Source: Acidobacteria bacterium RIFCSPLOWO2_12_FULL_66_21
GTDB lineage: Bacteria > Acidobacteriota > Vicinamibacteria > Vicinamibacterales > 2-12-FULL-66-21
Direction: 5' to 3'
NCBI GenBank assembly: GCA_001767455.1
Contig: MELC01000038.1
Span: 1 to 33,608 of the forward strand
DNA length: 33,608 bases
Shown here piece by piece: positions 22,954 through 30,966 of this stretch. The position numbers and the translations under genes were made by a program. Position 1 is the stretch's first letter. Each line of letters begins with the position of its first letter. The notes beneath the pieces are model-generated. The model made no database searches, had not been told where the DNA came from, and was given only the letters and a program-made list of their open reading frames with translations.

Positions 22954-23838
22954 CTACTGTTTCCTGACCTTCCGCGGCTGCCCCTTGACCTCGAGCGGCA
23001 GGGGCGGCCGCCCCGCTTCCGCCCATGCGGCCGTGATCAACGACGCGACGTCCGCGATCGAATCCGAGATCCGCTTCTCGAGGATCGGCTTGACCTTCCC
23101 GAAAAACGCCGCGAAGTACGCGTCGTCGTAGAGCTCGCGCCCCTGGACCGCGGCCTTGTCGGCGTCGAGCACCGGCTGCACGAGCGTGAAACTCGCCAGG
23201 AGCGAGTCGAACATGAACTCCCGCGGGCTGGCGACCGGGACGACGGCCCGGGGCCGCAGTTGCAGCGTCGACTTGAACCGCCCGAACAGCTCGCTCTCGA
23301 ACCGCGAGTGAATGCCCCACTGGCCGGTAAGCTGCCCGTCGTAGTTGAGCGCCGCGTGAAACGGCACGTGCGCATCCGCCGTGTAGTGCGCGATCACCGA
23401 CGAGAACAGCTTGATGTTTTCGCGCGCATACGGCGCCTTCTGCGTGAATGCCTCCACGAGCTTCTTGTAGATTTCCTCCGTGCGCCACGGCAGCGTGCCG
23501 TTCCTCTCCACGAATTCGCGGCCGTACTTCTGCACCGCCTGCTCGTAGCCGTGCGGGAGCTCCTTGAACGGATACGCCCCGTAGGCGTCCATGTCCACGA
23601 AGTGCCGGGGAGTCTCCGCTTCCCAGCCCACCGTCCGCCAGGTATCCGGGTCGATGGCGTGCTCGACGATCGTCGTCTGGAACTTGTTGAAGAAGGGACG
23701 GATCTCGGCCGGCAGCAGCGGGATGGCGCGCTGCATGATGAACTTGTGGACGTCGTAGCCCCACGCCGAGGCAGGTTGGGGCACGGCTGTCGCCGCCACG
23801 GTGACGAGGACGACAACAAGAATCTTCCGCATGGGCAT
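22954..23838 (-). CDS. secreted S1/P1 nuclease- or phospholipase C-like zinc enzyme
   Basis: 294 residues. A signal peptide ends PQPASA-W, so the mature protein begins with Trp 26; an N-terminal Trp is a zinc ligand in both S1/P1 nucleases and bacterial phospholipase C. More likely ligands follow: His 31 in WGYDVHKF, the HFVDMD segment, and VIAHYTADAHVPFHAA (H-x4-D-x-H-x3-H, the metal motif of this superfamily). These point to a three-zinc phosphodiesterase cutting nucleic acids or phospholipids outside the cytoplasm; the substrate cannot be told. Start at ATG 23838 (AAGG 8 bp upstream); the ATG at 23832 is two codons on. The C-terminus is basic (KGQPRKVRKQ). Single gene, 68 bp from the AMMECR1 gene. 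Confidence 0.85.
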   Translation of the reverse strand: MPMRKILVVVLVTVAATAVPQPASAWGYDVHKFIMQRAIPLLPAEIRPFFNKFQTTIVEHAIDPDTWRTVGWEAETPRHFVDMDAYGAYPFKELPHGYEQAVQKYGREFVERNGTLPWRTEEIYKKLVEAFTQKAPYARENIKLFSSVIAHYTADAHVPFHAALNYDGQLTGQWGIHSRFESELFGRFKSTLQLRPRAVVPVASPREFMFDSLLASFTLVQPVLDADKAAVQGRELYDDAYFAAFFGKVKPILEKRISDSIADVASLITAAWAEAGRPPLPLEVKGQPRKVRKQ

Positions 23839-23906
23839 CACTATACCTTCACTGTCATTTGAGCAGCCGCCTGACAGGTGGGCGCCCAGGCGCGGCATGC
23901 GGAGGA

Positions 23907-24443
23907 TCAGCCGCCGAACACTTCCGCGCTGAAGCGGAAAATACGGGCGCCGTGCTGCCAGGCGTCTCCCGGCAGTCCGGCCTTGGCGCACGTCTGCCGG
24001 AGGAACTGCTCCGCCGTCCATCCCCACTCGGTCGCCACCTGGGGAAGCAGCAGGCCCCGCCGATACCCCTGTTCCGCCACCAGCCCGTCGCGCCCCACGA
24101 CCACGTTGGCGGGATCCGCGGCGATCGGCTCGAGCGGTCCGAGCACCGACACTTCGATCGAGAGGTCCGGCAGCTCGTCGCGGCCGACCGGCGGGAATCG
24201 AGGATCCTGGCTCGCCGCGTCGGCCGCACACTTCGCGACTTCCTGCGCCAGGTCGTGCCGGCACTGCAGCGTTCCAAGACACCCCCGCAACTCGCCGCGC
24301 CGCTTGATCGTCACAAACACACCCGACGCCTCGGGCAACTCGAGCGGCACGCGCACCGCTTCGGGCAGGTCGCGCCGCACCTCGGCGTCGATCGCGCGCC
24401 GCGCGACTTCCACGAGCACGCGTTTCTGCGCCTCACTGAGCAT
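23907..24443 (-). CDS. amrA: AMMECR1 domain protein (AmmeMemoRadiSam system protein A)
   Basis: 178 residues. The start is the ATG at 24443 (MLSEAQKRVLVEVARRAID), which overlaps the end of the MEMO gene by 11 bp, implying coupling. The AMMECR1 hallmark is present: GVFVTIKRRGELRGCLGTLQ (normally LRGCIG), followed by AADAASQDPRFPPV and LPDLSIEVSVLGPLE. The C-terminal GLLLPQVATEWGWTAEQFLR is also typical. Its exact reaction is not established; it belongs to the AMMECR1/MEMO/radical-SAM gene set. The partner MEMO gene is immediately upstream. No radical SAM protein is found in this window, so the third part, if present, must be elsewhere. Confidence 0.93.
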   Translation of the reverse strand: MLSEAQKRVLVEVARRAIDAEVRRDLPEAVRVPLELPEASGVFVTIKRRGELRGCLGTLQCRHDLAQEVAKCAADAASQDPRFPPVGRDELPDLSIEVSVLGPLEPIAADPANVVVGRDGLVAEQGYRRGLLLPQVATEWGWTAEQFLRQTCAKAGLPGDAWQHGARIFRFSAEVFGG

Positions 24444-25275
24444 CGAATACTCCAAAGGCGGCGGCAAGATACCCGACGACGCCGTCGTAATCACCTGATA
24501 CTTCGCCCGAATGCGCGTACTTGAGCACGCGCCCGTCACGCGCGCCCAGGGCCCGGGCCGCCTTCATGACCGCAATCGCCGGTCCTCCCCCGCACGCCAC
24601 GTAACGGCCGCGCTCGGCTTCAGGATATTGCTCGAACAGCGCCAGCAACCCGTCGGTGTCGAACGACGCGACCGAATCCTGCACGCGCCGATCGAGCGTC
24701 GCCGCCGTCGCGGCGTCGAAATAATGCGACAGATCGCTGCTCGCGACCAGGAGCGCGCGTCGTCCCTTGAATGCCGAGGCGAGCGCGGAGGCGAGCGCCG
24801 CGATGGTCTCACGCCGCTGAAAGCCCATGAGCAGCGGCACGATGGGCACGTCGGGCATCAGACGCCGCAGAAACGGCACCTGCATCTCGAGCGAGTGCTC
24901 GCGCCGGTGGACGTCCTCCAACGGCCGGATGATGTCGAATGCCGCGAGGCTGCGCGCCCCCTCGCGGTCGACGACCGCGGCGCCGAGCGGCGAATCGAAC
25001 GCCCCCTCCGGCCACAGCGCGACGCCCTCGAATCCGTGAAAGTGGGACGGCCCGACGAGCACGACGACGTCAAAGGTCCCGCGCGCCGCCGCCTTATAGG
25101 CGTACGCGCCAACCGGTCCCGAGAACATCATGCCGGCGTGGGGCACGATGACGGCCTGAACCGTCCCGGCCGGTCCTTCGGTCGCGAGCGCCAGGTGGGC
25201 GTCCACCTCGCGCGCGAGTGCGCCCGCCGTCCCCGGATACCAGGTGCCAGCCACCGCAGCAGGTCTGATGGACAT
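24433..25275 (-). CDS. amrB: MEMO family protein (AmmeMemoRadiSam system protein B)
   Basis: 280 residues. MEMO1-like proteins bind a metal through two histidines and a cysteine; the matching residues are His 46 (VIVPHAGMMFSG), His 78 (VGPSHFHGF) and Cys 228 (VACGGGPA). The conserved REHSLEMQVPFL and SSDLSHYF blocks are also present. Start is ATG 25275 (MSIRPAAVAGTWYPG), the usual family beginning. It overlaps amrA by 11 bp. It is divergent from gatC with only 38 bp between, so both promoters lie in that small gap. Role inferred from the family: a conserved but poorly understood oxidative or radical chemistry. Confidence 0.93.
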   Translation of the reverse strand: MSIRPAAVAGTWYPGTAGALAREVDAHLALATEGPAGTVQAVIVPHAGMMFSGPVGAYAYKAAARGTFDVVVLVGPSHFHGFEGVALWPEGAFDSPLGAAVVDREGARSLAAFDIIRPLEDVHRREHSLEMQVPFLRRLMPDVPIVPLLMGFQRRETIAALASALASAFKGRRALLVASSDLSHYFDAATAATLDRRVQDSVASFDTDGLLALFEQYPEAERGRYVACGGGPAIAVMKAARALGARDGRVLKYAHSGEVSGDYDGVVGYLAAAFGVFDAQ

Positions 25276-25313
25276 GGGAGTTCCTCACCGTCAATCGTAG
25301 TACCATTCACCGC

Positions 25314-25607
25314 GTGCCGCGCTCATTTTCACGCGACGATGTCCGGGCGATCGCGCGGCTGGCGCGGCTCGAGCTGAGCGAGGCCGAACTCGAGCTCTTC
25401 GCGCGCCAGCTCACCGGCATCCTCGAGTACGCCGACCAGGTCCGCGACGTCGATACGGCCGGTGTCGCCGGCGTGTCCGCGGCGGGCACGGGCGCGCCCA
25501 TGCGCGACGACGAGGTGCAGCCGTCGATTCCCCGCGACGACATCCTCCGCCAGGCGCCCGGGACCGCCGGCTCCGGATTCTTCAAGGTACCACGGGTGCT
25601 GTCGTGA
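25314..25607 (+). CDS. gatC: Asp-tRNA(Asn)/Glu-tRNA(Gln) amidotransferase subunit GatC
   Basis: 97 residues from a GTG at 25314. GatC holds GatA and GatB together in the complex that turns Glu-tRNA(Gln) or Asp-tRNA(Asn) into Gln-tRNA or Asn-tRNA. The sequence [20 protein letters not shown] then [20 protein letters not shown] and [16 protein letters not shown] matches the family. The stop overlaps the gatA start by 4 bases (GTGA). It begins a plus-strand operon, 38 bp from the divergent MEMO gene. Confidence 0.95.
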   Translation: MPRSFSRDDVRAIARLARLELSEAELELFARQLTGILEYADQVRDVDTAGVAGVSAAGTGAPMRDDEVQPSIPRDDILRQAPGTAGSGFFKVPRVLS

Positions 25608-27061
25608 CGGAGATGCCGGCCAGCGTACGCGCAATCCGCGACGCGGTGGCGGCGCGCTCGGTCTCGGCGGTCGAGGTGTGCCGCGCCGCGCTCGATCGGA
25701 TCGGCGCCGTTGACGGTGCGCTGCACGCGTTTCTCCGCGTCGACGCTGAGGCCGCGCTCGGCCGCGCGGCCGAGATCGACGCGGACGCGGATCTGCGCCG
25801 GAAACCGCTGGCTGGCGTTCCCGTGGCGCTCAAGGACAACCTCTGCACCCGCGGCCTGGCGACGACCGCCGCCTCGCGCGTGCTCGAAGGCTACGATCCG
25901 CCCTACGATGCGACGGTTGTCGGGCGGCTGCGCGAGGCTGGCGCCGTGATCGTCGGCAAGACCAACTGCGACGAGTTCGCCATGGGATCCTCCACCGAGA
26001 ACTCCGCGTACGGCCTCACGCGGAATCCCTGGGCGCTCGACCGCACACCCGGCGGGTCGAGCGGCGGTTCGGCGGCTGCGGTTGCCGCGCGCGCCGTGCC
26101 GCTCGCGCTCGGGTCCGATACCGGGGGCTCCATCCGCCAGCCGGCGGCCCTCTGCGGCGTCGTCGGCTTCAATCCGTCTTACGGGCGAGTGTCGCGCTAC
26201 GGGCTGATCGCCTTCGCTTCCTCGCTCGACCAGATTGGACCGATCGCGGCCAGCGTCGGCGATGCCGCCACGTGCATGAACGTCATCGCGGGTCCGGACC
26301 CGCGCGACTCCACGTGCGCGCCCGCCGCGCCGGAAGATTTCAGCGCGGCGTTGACGGGCGAAGTGAAGGGCGTCCGGATCGGCGTGCCGCGCGCGCTCGT
26401 CGCGCAAGGCTCGGACCCGGAAGTGATTTCCGCATTCGACGCCGCTGTCGCCACGCTCGCGGAACTCGGCGCGCGGATCGTGGATGTCGCGCTGCCGCAC
26501 AGCGCGCACGCCATCGCGGTGTACTACCTGCTGACGACGGCGGAGGCCAGCTCGAACCTGGCGAGGTACGACGGCGTGCGCTACGGCCACCGCGCCGAGA
26601 CGGCGACGCTGGCAGAAATGTACGAGCGCACGCGCGGCGCGGGGTTCGGGCTCGAAGTGAAACGCCGCGTCATCCTGGGGACCTACGTCCTGAGTGCCGG
26701 GTACTACGACGCGTACTACGTCAAAGCACAGCAGGTGCGAAGCCTGATCCGCCGCGATTACGAGATGGCATTCGAACAGGTGGACGCGATTGCGCTGCCG
26801 ACGAGCCCGACGCCGGCGTTTCCGCTCGGCGAACGGACCAGCGATCCAATCCGGATGTATCTCGCCGATGTCTTCACCGTCGGCGCGAACCTCGCGGGAC
26901 TGCCGGCCGTCAGCGTCCCGTGCGGGTTCAGTGGCGCGCTTCCCCTCGGGCTGCAGTTGGTGGGACCCGCGATGCACGACGCCATGGTGCTCGGCATCGC
27001 CGACGCCTACGAACGAGTCACGCCATGGTCGAGCAGGGCGCCGGCGATCCCGCCGCGCTAG
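25604..27061 (+). CDS. gatA: Asp-tRNA(Asn)/Glu-tRNA(Gln) amidotransferase subunit GatA
   Basis: 485 residues from a GTG at 25604 that overlaps the gatC stop. GatA is the glutaminase that frees ammonia for the amidation. The amidase-signature triad is complete: Lys 77 (ALKDNL), Ser 152 (PGGSSGGS) and the nucleophile Ser 176 ([19 protein letters not shown]). The length is normal. gatB, the other catalytic subunit, does not follow; a GNAT-like gene overlaps the end of gatA by 37 bp instead. GatB must therefore be encoded elsewhere, which is common. Confidence 0.97.
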   Translation: MTEMPASVRAIRDAVAARSVSAVEVCRAALDRIGAVDGALHAFLRVDAEAALGRAAEIDADADLRRKPLAGVPVALKDNLCTRGLATTAASRVLEGYDPPYDATVVGRLREAGAVIVGKTNCDEFAMGSSTENSAYGLTRNPWALDRTPGGSSGGSAAAVAARAVPLALGSDTGGSIRQPAALCGVVGFNPSYGRVSRYGLIAFASSLDQIGPIAASVGDAATCMNVIAGPDPRDSTCAPAAPEDFSAALTGEVKGVRIGVPRALVAQGSDPEVISAFDAAVATLAELGARIVDVALPHSAHAIAVYYLLTTAEASSNLARYDGVRYGHRAETATLAEMYERTRGAGFGLEVKRRVILGTYVLSAGYYDAYYVKAQQVRSLIRRDYEMAFEQVDAIALPTSPTPAFPLGERTSDPIRMYLADVFTVGANLAGLPAVSVPCGFSGALPLGLQLVGPAMHDAMVLGIADAYERVTPWSSRAPAIPPR

Positions 27062-27828
27062 CCGCCGCGCTGGCCGTGGTGCCCGATGTGCCGCGGTGGG
27101 TGGACACGCGCGGCATGCTGCTGTCGGGCCGCGCGACAGTCCGGGTCGCGCCCGGCTCCACGGTCGCCGCGGGCTTTGTGGCGACGGCGCGGGATCTCGC
27201 CCTTGCCTCTGTCGTCGGACATCCCCCGGTCGAGGTGATTCGATCCGCCGTCACCGCCCTGACCGGCGACGTCAACCTCCTGTCGCCGGACAGCGCCGCG
27301 GGTCTCGTGCGCGACGCGTTTCCCCTGTGGCGGCGCCGTACGGCCATCCTCCATGTCCTGCCAGGCGTGACGGAGTGGGAAGAGGAGCAGGACCGCGACG
27401 CGCGCGTGTTCACGCGCGAGACCGCGCCCCGCTTCGACCACGTGCCGGCGCCACTCGGCGGCGAGCTGACCGCGGCGCTCGACGGTCGCACGGTCTCGCG
27501 GTTCGTGCCCGGCGAACTCCCGCGGGCGGCCGCGGTTCCCGGCACCTTCGTGCCGATGGCCGCGGTGTGGACGGACGGACGGCCGGTGGCCTTCTGCTAT
27601 CCCGTGTGGCAGACCGAGCGGTGGTGGGACGTGTCGATCGACACCCTCGAGCCGTACCGAGGGCGCGGGTTCGGCGCGTGCGCCGCGCGGGCGATGATCC
27701 GGCACATGCGCGCCGGCGGACGAGCGCCGGTCTGGGGCGCCCTCGACACGAATGCCGCCTCGCGAGCGCTGGCCGCGAAGCTCGGCTTCATCGAGACGGC
27801 GGGGATCGCCGTGTTCACCGCGGCGTGA
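27025..27828 (+). CDS. GNAT-like acetyltransferase
   Basis: 267 residues. The C-terminal half (residues about 175-267) is a GNAT fold: [20 protein letters not shown], then the acetyl-CoA loop [15 protein letters not shown], and [13 protein letters not shown]. The N-terminal half ([20 protein letters not shown] and so on) is not recognised and may bind the substrate. The start at ATG 27025 lies 37 bp inside gatA in another frame; no ribosome site is visible, so coupled translation is likely, and a later start is possible. It ends by overlapping the convergent surE gene by 14 bp. Substrate unknown; regulation of GatA is not implied by anything seen. Confidence 0.8.
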   Translation: MVEQGAGDPAALAAALAVVPDVPRWVDTRGMLLSGRATVRVAPGSTVAAGFVATARDLALASVVGHPPVEVIRSAVTALTGDVNLLSPDSAAGLVRDAFPLWRRRTAILHVLPGVTEWEEEQDRDARVFTRETAPRFDHVPAPLGGELTAALDGRTVSRFVPGELPRAAAVPGTFVPMAAVWTDGRPVAFCYPVWQTERWWDVSIDTLEPYRGRGFGACAARAMIRHMRAGGRAPVWGALDTNAASRALAAKLGFIETAGIAVFTAA

Positions 27829-28678
27829 GGCGCGAGCGCAGCGCGTCGTACGCCTTCTGATCGAATTCGCCGGCGTGCAGCGGCGTCACCGCCGCATACC
27901 CGTGTTCGGTCGCCCACACGTCGGTGCCCTCGGGATCGCCGGTCGGCTCGTTCCAGACGCTCCAGAAATAGCGGCGGCCCCGCGGGGTCTTCTGTTCCTC
28001 CCACCGCTCCTCGCCGGAGAGGCCGCTCTGCCGTGTGAGCTGAATGCCCTTGATGGCCGTGGCTGGCCCCGGCGGCACGTTCACGTTGAGAAAGACGCCG
28101 GGGTCGAGTCCGTTCTTCTTCACCACTTCCACGACCTGCCTGACGATCTCCGCCGCCGCACCGTAGTTGGATTCCGTGTCGGACAGCGAGGAGGCGATCG
28201 CGGGAATGCCCATCAGCGCCGCCTCGCGCGCCGCGCCGGCCGTCCCGGAGACGTACGTCACCATGCCGAGGTTGTAGCCGCGGTTGATCCCCGACACGAC
28301 GAGATCGGGCTTCGCCGTCATCAACGCCCGTATGCCGACCTTCACGCATGTCGCTGGTGTGGCGGAGATCGAATAGGCCGGGAGGTTGCCGCCGATCGTG
28401 ACCCGATCGACATACACCGGATCGGCGATCGTGATCGAGTGTCCCTTGCCGCTCTGATTGTCGGACGGCGCGGCAATGATGATTTCGCCAAGCGGCTGGA
28501 GCGCTTGTGCGACGGCCAGCAGCCCCGGCGCCCGCACGCCATCGTCGTTGCTGATCAGGATGCGGTACGGGCGGGGCGCGGACACCTGTGCCGCGGGCGT
28601 CGTGGCGACGGCCATGACACAGGCAGCGGCGATCAGGCTGTGCAGAAACGGGGACGAACGGAACGGGCGCATGCTCAT
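27815..28678 (-). CDS. surE: SurE-type nucleotidase with signal peptide
   Basis: 287 residues. SurE removes phosphate from nucleoside 5'/3'-monophosphates with a divalent metal. Motifs: ILISNDDGVRAPGL (Asn 44, Asp 45, Asp 46), NQSGKGHSIT (Ser 76), and VSGINRGYNLG (Asn 131). Unusually, residues 1 to about 31 are a signal peptide (RPFRSSPFLHSLIAAACVMA, then TTPAAQ), so this SurE is predicted to be periplasmic. The start at ATG 28678 is followed by a second ATG at 28672; neither has a strong ribosome site. The open frame further upstream is translated repeat sequence and is not real. Convergent with the GNAT gene. Confidence 0.9.
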   Translation of the reverse strand: MSMRPFRSSPFLHSLIAAACVMAVATTPAAQVSAPRPYRILISNDDGVRAPGLLAVAQALQPLGEIIIAAPSDNQSGKGHSITIADPVYVDRVTIGGNLPAYSISATPATCVKVGIRALMTAKPDLVVSGINRGYNLGMVTYVSGTAGAAREAALMGIPAIASSLSDTESNYGAAAEIVRQVVEVVKKNGLDPGVFLNVNVPPGPATAIKGIQLTRQSGLSGEERWEEQKTPRGRRYFWSVWNEPTGDPEGTDVWATEHGYAAVTPLHAGEFDQKAYDALRSRLTPR

Positions 28679-28688
28679 AGGCCCGATG

Positions 28689-28793
28689 TTACTACACGGA
28701 AAAACACGGAAGACCAGGGAGGACACCCACCAACACAGAGACACACGGAAGCGTTCCGTGTCCATCCGTGTTTGTCCGTGTGCTTCTGTGTTA
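28689..28793. repeat. fold-back ACACGGAA / TTCCGTGT repeat array
   Basis: The left part (28689-28749) has ACACGGAAAAACACGGAAG and degenerate units; the right part (28753-28793) is in the opposite orientation (TTCCGTGTCCATCCGTGTTT, then GTCCGTGTGCTTCTGTGTTAC). It lies just upstream of surE and at the end of the next membrane gene, whose TAA stop (28791-28793) is part of the terminal GTAACAC motif. Confidence 0.8.
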
Positions 28794-29117
28794 CGCCACG
28801 GCGGGGCGATCGCCGGCGCGGACGAGCAGCCAGACAACGACCGCGACGAGCGCGAAGGGCAGCAACGGCACGATGAGCGCGGCGCCGATCGCCACGGCGC
28901 CGATGACGAGCGCCACGGCCACGATCGGACCGACGATCAACAGGACGACACCGCCGATCACGGCCTTCAGCAGGAGCAGGGGAAGCAGGAGCAGGCCCAG
29001 GATCATCCGGAACGGCAGCAGGATCAGCCAGACGATCGTCTTGAGGACGGCGGTCGCGACCGCGAACACGGCAACGAGCATCAGCGCCAGGACGGCGAGC
29101 GCGGCCAGCTCAATCAT
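28791..29117 (-). CDS. small hydrophobic membrane protein
   Basis: 108 residues, nearly all hydrophobic: IELAALAVLALMLVAVFAVA, IVWLILLPFRMILGLLLLPL, GGVVLLIVGPIVAVALVIGA and LIVPLLPFALVAVVVWLLV, that is three or four membrane segments with few charges. GGGAG lies 6 bp before the ATG at 29117, supporting the start. No family recognised. Its stop codon lies in a repeat array. It follows the rpoZ-linked membrane gene on the same strand (61 bp gap), so it may belong to that transcript. Confidence 0.75.
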   Translation of the reverse strand: MIELAALAVLALMLVAVFAVATAVLKTIVWLILLPFRMILGLLLLPLLLLKAVIGGVVLLIVGPIVAVALVIGAVAIGAALIVPLLPFALVAVVVWLLVRAGDRPAVA

Positions 29118-29178
29118 GATCCGCTCCCTCAGGAGCCGGTCCGCCCGGGGCGGACGCCCGGCGGTCGCTAGACGGCTC

Positions 29179-29457
29179 TCAAGCGGACTTACGCGCGAGG
29201 ATTTCGAGAAGTTCCGGCGTGCGGAGCTGGTCGATGGGGCCGCGGGGGGTGGTCGCCGGCAGATAGTCCTGCCGCGTGCCGCTCATCTCGTCGAGGCTGC
29301 GCACGACCATTGAATCCCGGCCGCTCGACCGCAGCTTCGGGAGATTGAAGACCACGCAGAACCCGACGAAGAGAATGAGGACTGCCGCCACCGATGCCGC
29401 GATTGCCGCGAGGGTCACGAGAGCCCCCGGACCGATAGCGGTCAGAAAATCGCTCAA
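29179..29457 (-). CDS. single-pass membrane protein coupled to rpoZ
   Basis: 92 residues from a TTG at 29457 that overlaps the rpoZ stop (TTGA). One membrane helix spans residues about 10-38 (ALVTLAAIAASVAAVLILFV, then GFCVVFNLPK). The rest is soluble (LRSSGRDSMVVRSLDEMSGT, then a segment ending LRTPELLEILARKSA). Its tight link to rpoZ suggests coordinated expression only. Family not recognised; the TTG start is moderately certain. Confidence 0.65.
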   Translation of the reverse strand: MSDFLTAIGPGALVTLAAIAASVAAVLILFVGFCVVFNLPKLRSSGRDSMVVRSLDEMSGTRQDYLPATTPRGPIDQLRTPELLEILARKSA

Positions 29458-29735
29458 TCGGGCTCCCCGACGGCGCGCGGCGAGCCTTCGTGGGTCGTCG
29501 GCAGCGTGTATTGGATGAGCCCGCGGCGAACTTCCTCCATTGCGACCCGCTCGAGCTTGTGGGGGAACGTCGGGGCGCCGCCGTCGAGGCGCTGGAGCGC
29601 GCCACGCCGGAGCTGCTTGGCGCGCTGCGCGGCGACGTCGACGAACAGGAACCGGCTTGTAATGGGAGCGGCGGGCTCCTGCGGCTCTGTCGATTCCGGT
29701 GCGCCCGCCGTGTCCTCGATTTCGTGCTGTGCCAT
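29454..29735 (-). CDS. rpoZ: RNA polymerase omega subunit RpoZ
   Basis: 93 residues. Omega assists assembly and stability of RNA polymerase by binding beta'. The core SRFLFVDVAAQRAKQLRRGA and the end KLERVAMEEVRRGLIQYTLP match the omega family. The N-terminal 25 residues (MAQHEIEDTAGAPESTEPQE) are acidic and likely disordered. Start ATG 29735; the 21-codon open extension upstream is encoded by a repeat array and should be ignored. Omega genes often sit beside gmk and coaBC; here the neighbours are a small membrane protein and Hsp20 genes instead. Confidence 0.88.
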   Translation of the reverse strand: MAQHEIEDTAGAPESTEPQEPAAPITSRFLFVDVAAQRAKQLRRGALQRLDGGAPTFPHKLERVAMEEVRRGLIQYTLPTTHEGSPRAVGEPD

Positions 29736-29746
29736 GACCTTATAGG

Positions 29747-29916
29747 GTAACACGGAAACACGGATTACACGGAGGCACACGGAAACACGGAAGGACACGG
29801 ATTACACGGAGGCACACGGAAACACGGAAGGACACGGAGTACACGGAAGGACACGGAGTACACGGAAAGACGCGGAAAAGGGACTGCGCGGTGTTGTTCC
29901 GTGTTTTTCGGTGTTA
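29747..29916. repeat. 170-bp ACACGGAA repeat array with inverted ends
   Basis: The array is mostly ACACGGA-type units, including two perfect 37-bp tandem copies (29762-29798 and 29799-29835) and two about 19-bp copies after them. The left end reads GTAACACGGAAACACGG; the right end read on the other strand is GTAACACCGAAAAACACGG, so the array has matching inverted ends. It lies between the rpoZ start and the end of the downstream hsp20 gene, so any shared transcript must pass through it. Confidence 0.85.
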
Positions 29917-29918
29917 CG

Positions 29919-30368
29919 TCATTCCGACAGCTCCACCGGAATCTGGCGCGGTCGGGCTTCTTCGCGCATCGGCAGGGTGACGGTCAGGATGCCGTCGCGG
30001 TACTCCGCTTTCACCCGGCCGCTATCGACCGTGTGCGGCAAGGTAAAGGACCGGGAAAAGGTCCCGTGACTGCGTTCCAGCCGATGGTAGCGGTCCTCCG
30101 GGATCCCGTCTTCCCGGCGGCGCTCGCCGCGAATCGTGAGGGTGTTGTTCTCGACCGTCAGGTCGATGTGCTCGCGCTTCAGGCCGGGAAGTTCCGCCTT
30201 CAGCACGATCTCGCGTCCCTCCGACTCGTAGATGTCGACCGGCGGGAGCCATGTGCCACGGCTCGTGACATCTTCCTGCCCGCGTTCGTTCAGGTGGCCC
30301 CACATGCGGTTCATGCGGTCGTGCATGGCCGACAGCTCGCGCATGACGTCCCACGGATTACTTGCCAC
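29919..30368 (-). CDS. Hsp20/alpha-crystallin chaperone (distal)
   Basis: 149 residues. The alpha-crystallin domain spans about 40-140: PPVDIYESEGREIVLKAELP, VENNTLTIRGERR, TFSRSFTLPHTVDSGRVKAE and the YRDGILTVTLP strand. Small heat-shock proteins hold unfolding proteins without ATP. Start: GTG at 30368 (MASNPWDVMREL) has GGAGG 5 bp upstream; a GTG four codons earlier (30380) overlaps that ribosome site and is less likely. The N-terminal helix is short. It follows the other hsp20 with a hairpin-plus-T-run in between, so it may be expressed at a lower level by readthrough. Confidence 0.9.
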   Translation of the reverse strand: MASNPWDVMRELSAMHDRMNRMWGHLNERGQEDVTSRGTWLPPVDIYESEGREIVLKAELPGLKREHIDLTVENNTLTIRGERRREDGIPEDRYHRLERSHGTFSRSFTLPHTVDSGRVKAEYRDGILTVTLPMREEARPRQIPVELSE

Positions 30369-30387
30369 AAGGTCCTCCACTTTGAGC

Positions 30388-30421
30388 GAAAGAAAACGGG
30401 CCGGCTCCGCAGAACCGGCCC
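30388..30421 (-). terminator. intrinsic terminator between two hsp20 genes
   Basis: On the minus strand, 30421-30398 reads GGGCCGGTTC-TGCG-GAGCCGGCCC, a 10-bp GC-rich stem with a tetraloop (one G-T pair), followed at once by GTTTTCTTTC. This has the form of a rho-independent terminator, 10 bp after the stop of the proximal hsp20 and about 30 bp before the distal one's start. It would reduce, not necessarily stop, expression of the second gene. Confidence 0.7.
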
Positions 30422-30431
30422 CGGGACGGCA

Positions 30432-30863
30432 TTACTCGCCGACGGTAATCTGCTTCGGCTTCGCCTCTTCGCGCTGCGGCAACCGAATGGTCAGCACGCC
30501 GTCGCGATAGCTGGCGCTGATGCGGCCGGCGTCGACGGTATTGGGCAGCGTGAAAGAGCGGCTGAAGGCGCCGTACTGGCGCTCGATCCGGTGATAGCTG
30601 TCGCGACGCTTCTCGTCCTCGAATTTGCGCTCGCCCTTGAGCGTGAGCACGCCGTTCTCGAACGTCAGGTTGATGTCCTCGCGCTTCATGTCCGGCAGTT
30701 CGGCCTTGAGAACGACCTCGTGTTCGTCGTTCTCGAAGATGTCGACCGCCGGCATCCAGCCGCGTCCGAACGCTTCGCCGTAGAAGTCGTTGAACATGCG
30801 GTTGAGCCGGTCGACCTCCATCGAGGCAAGCTCGCGCGACGGTTCCCATCGAACAATAGCCAT
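30432..30863 (-). CDS. Hsp20/alpha-crystallin chaperone (proximal)
   Basis: 143 residues. ATG 30863 with AGGAGG 8 bp upstream. The alpha-crystallin domain spans about 35-140: MPAVDIFENDEHEVVLKAEL, FENGVLTLKGERKFE, YGAFSRSFTLPNTVDAGRIS, SYRDGVLTIRLPQREE. The short N-terminal arm (MAIVRWEPSRELASMEVDRL) is typical of bacterial class A Hsp20. It is followed by a second, related hsp20 after a terminator-like hairpin. It is preceded by an about 97-base leader with a second AGAGGAGG copy and a TTGACA promoter at 30967-30995. Confidence 0.95.
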   Translation of the reverse strand: MAIVRWEPSRELASMEVDRLNRMFNDFYGEAFGRGWMPAVDIFENDEHEVVLKAELPDMKREDINLTFENGVLTLKGERKFEDEKRRDSYHRIERQYGAFSRSFTLPNTVDAGRISASYRDGVLTIRLPQREEAKPKQITVGE

Positions 30864-30966
30864 AACGTTTTCCTCCTCTGAGTATCTCGTTCCGGACCTC
30901 CTCTGACCTGTCCTTAGCGAGCGCGTCGTTCAGGCGAGTCGAAGGGCCGCTGCTCTTCAAGGAAAT

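Noticed and set aside
22954-23764. Alternate 521-codon frame opposite the nuclease/phospholipase and MgtC genes
   Set aside because: It crosses genes on both strands and has no consistent motif; the 294-residue gene explains the region.
29747-29916. CRISPR or transposon terminal repeats
   Set aside because: No spacers and no transposase; the inverted ends are short and imperfect, so only a possible element boundary is claimed.
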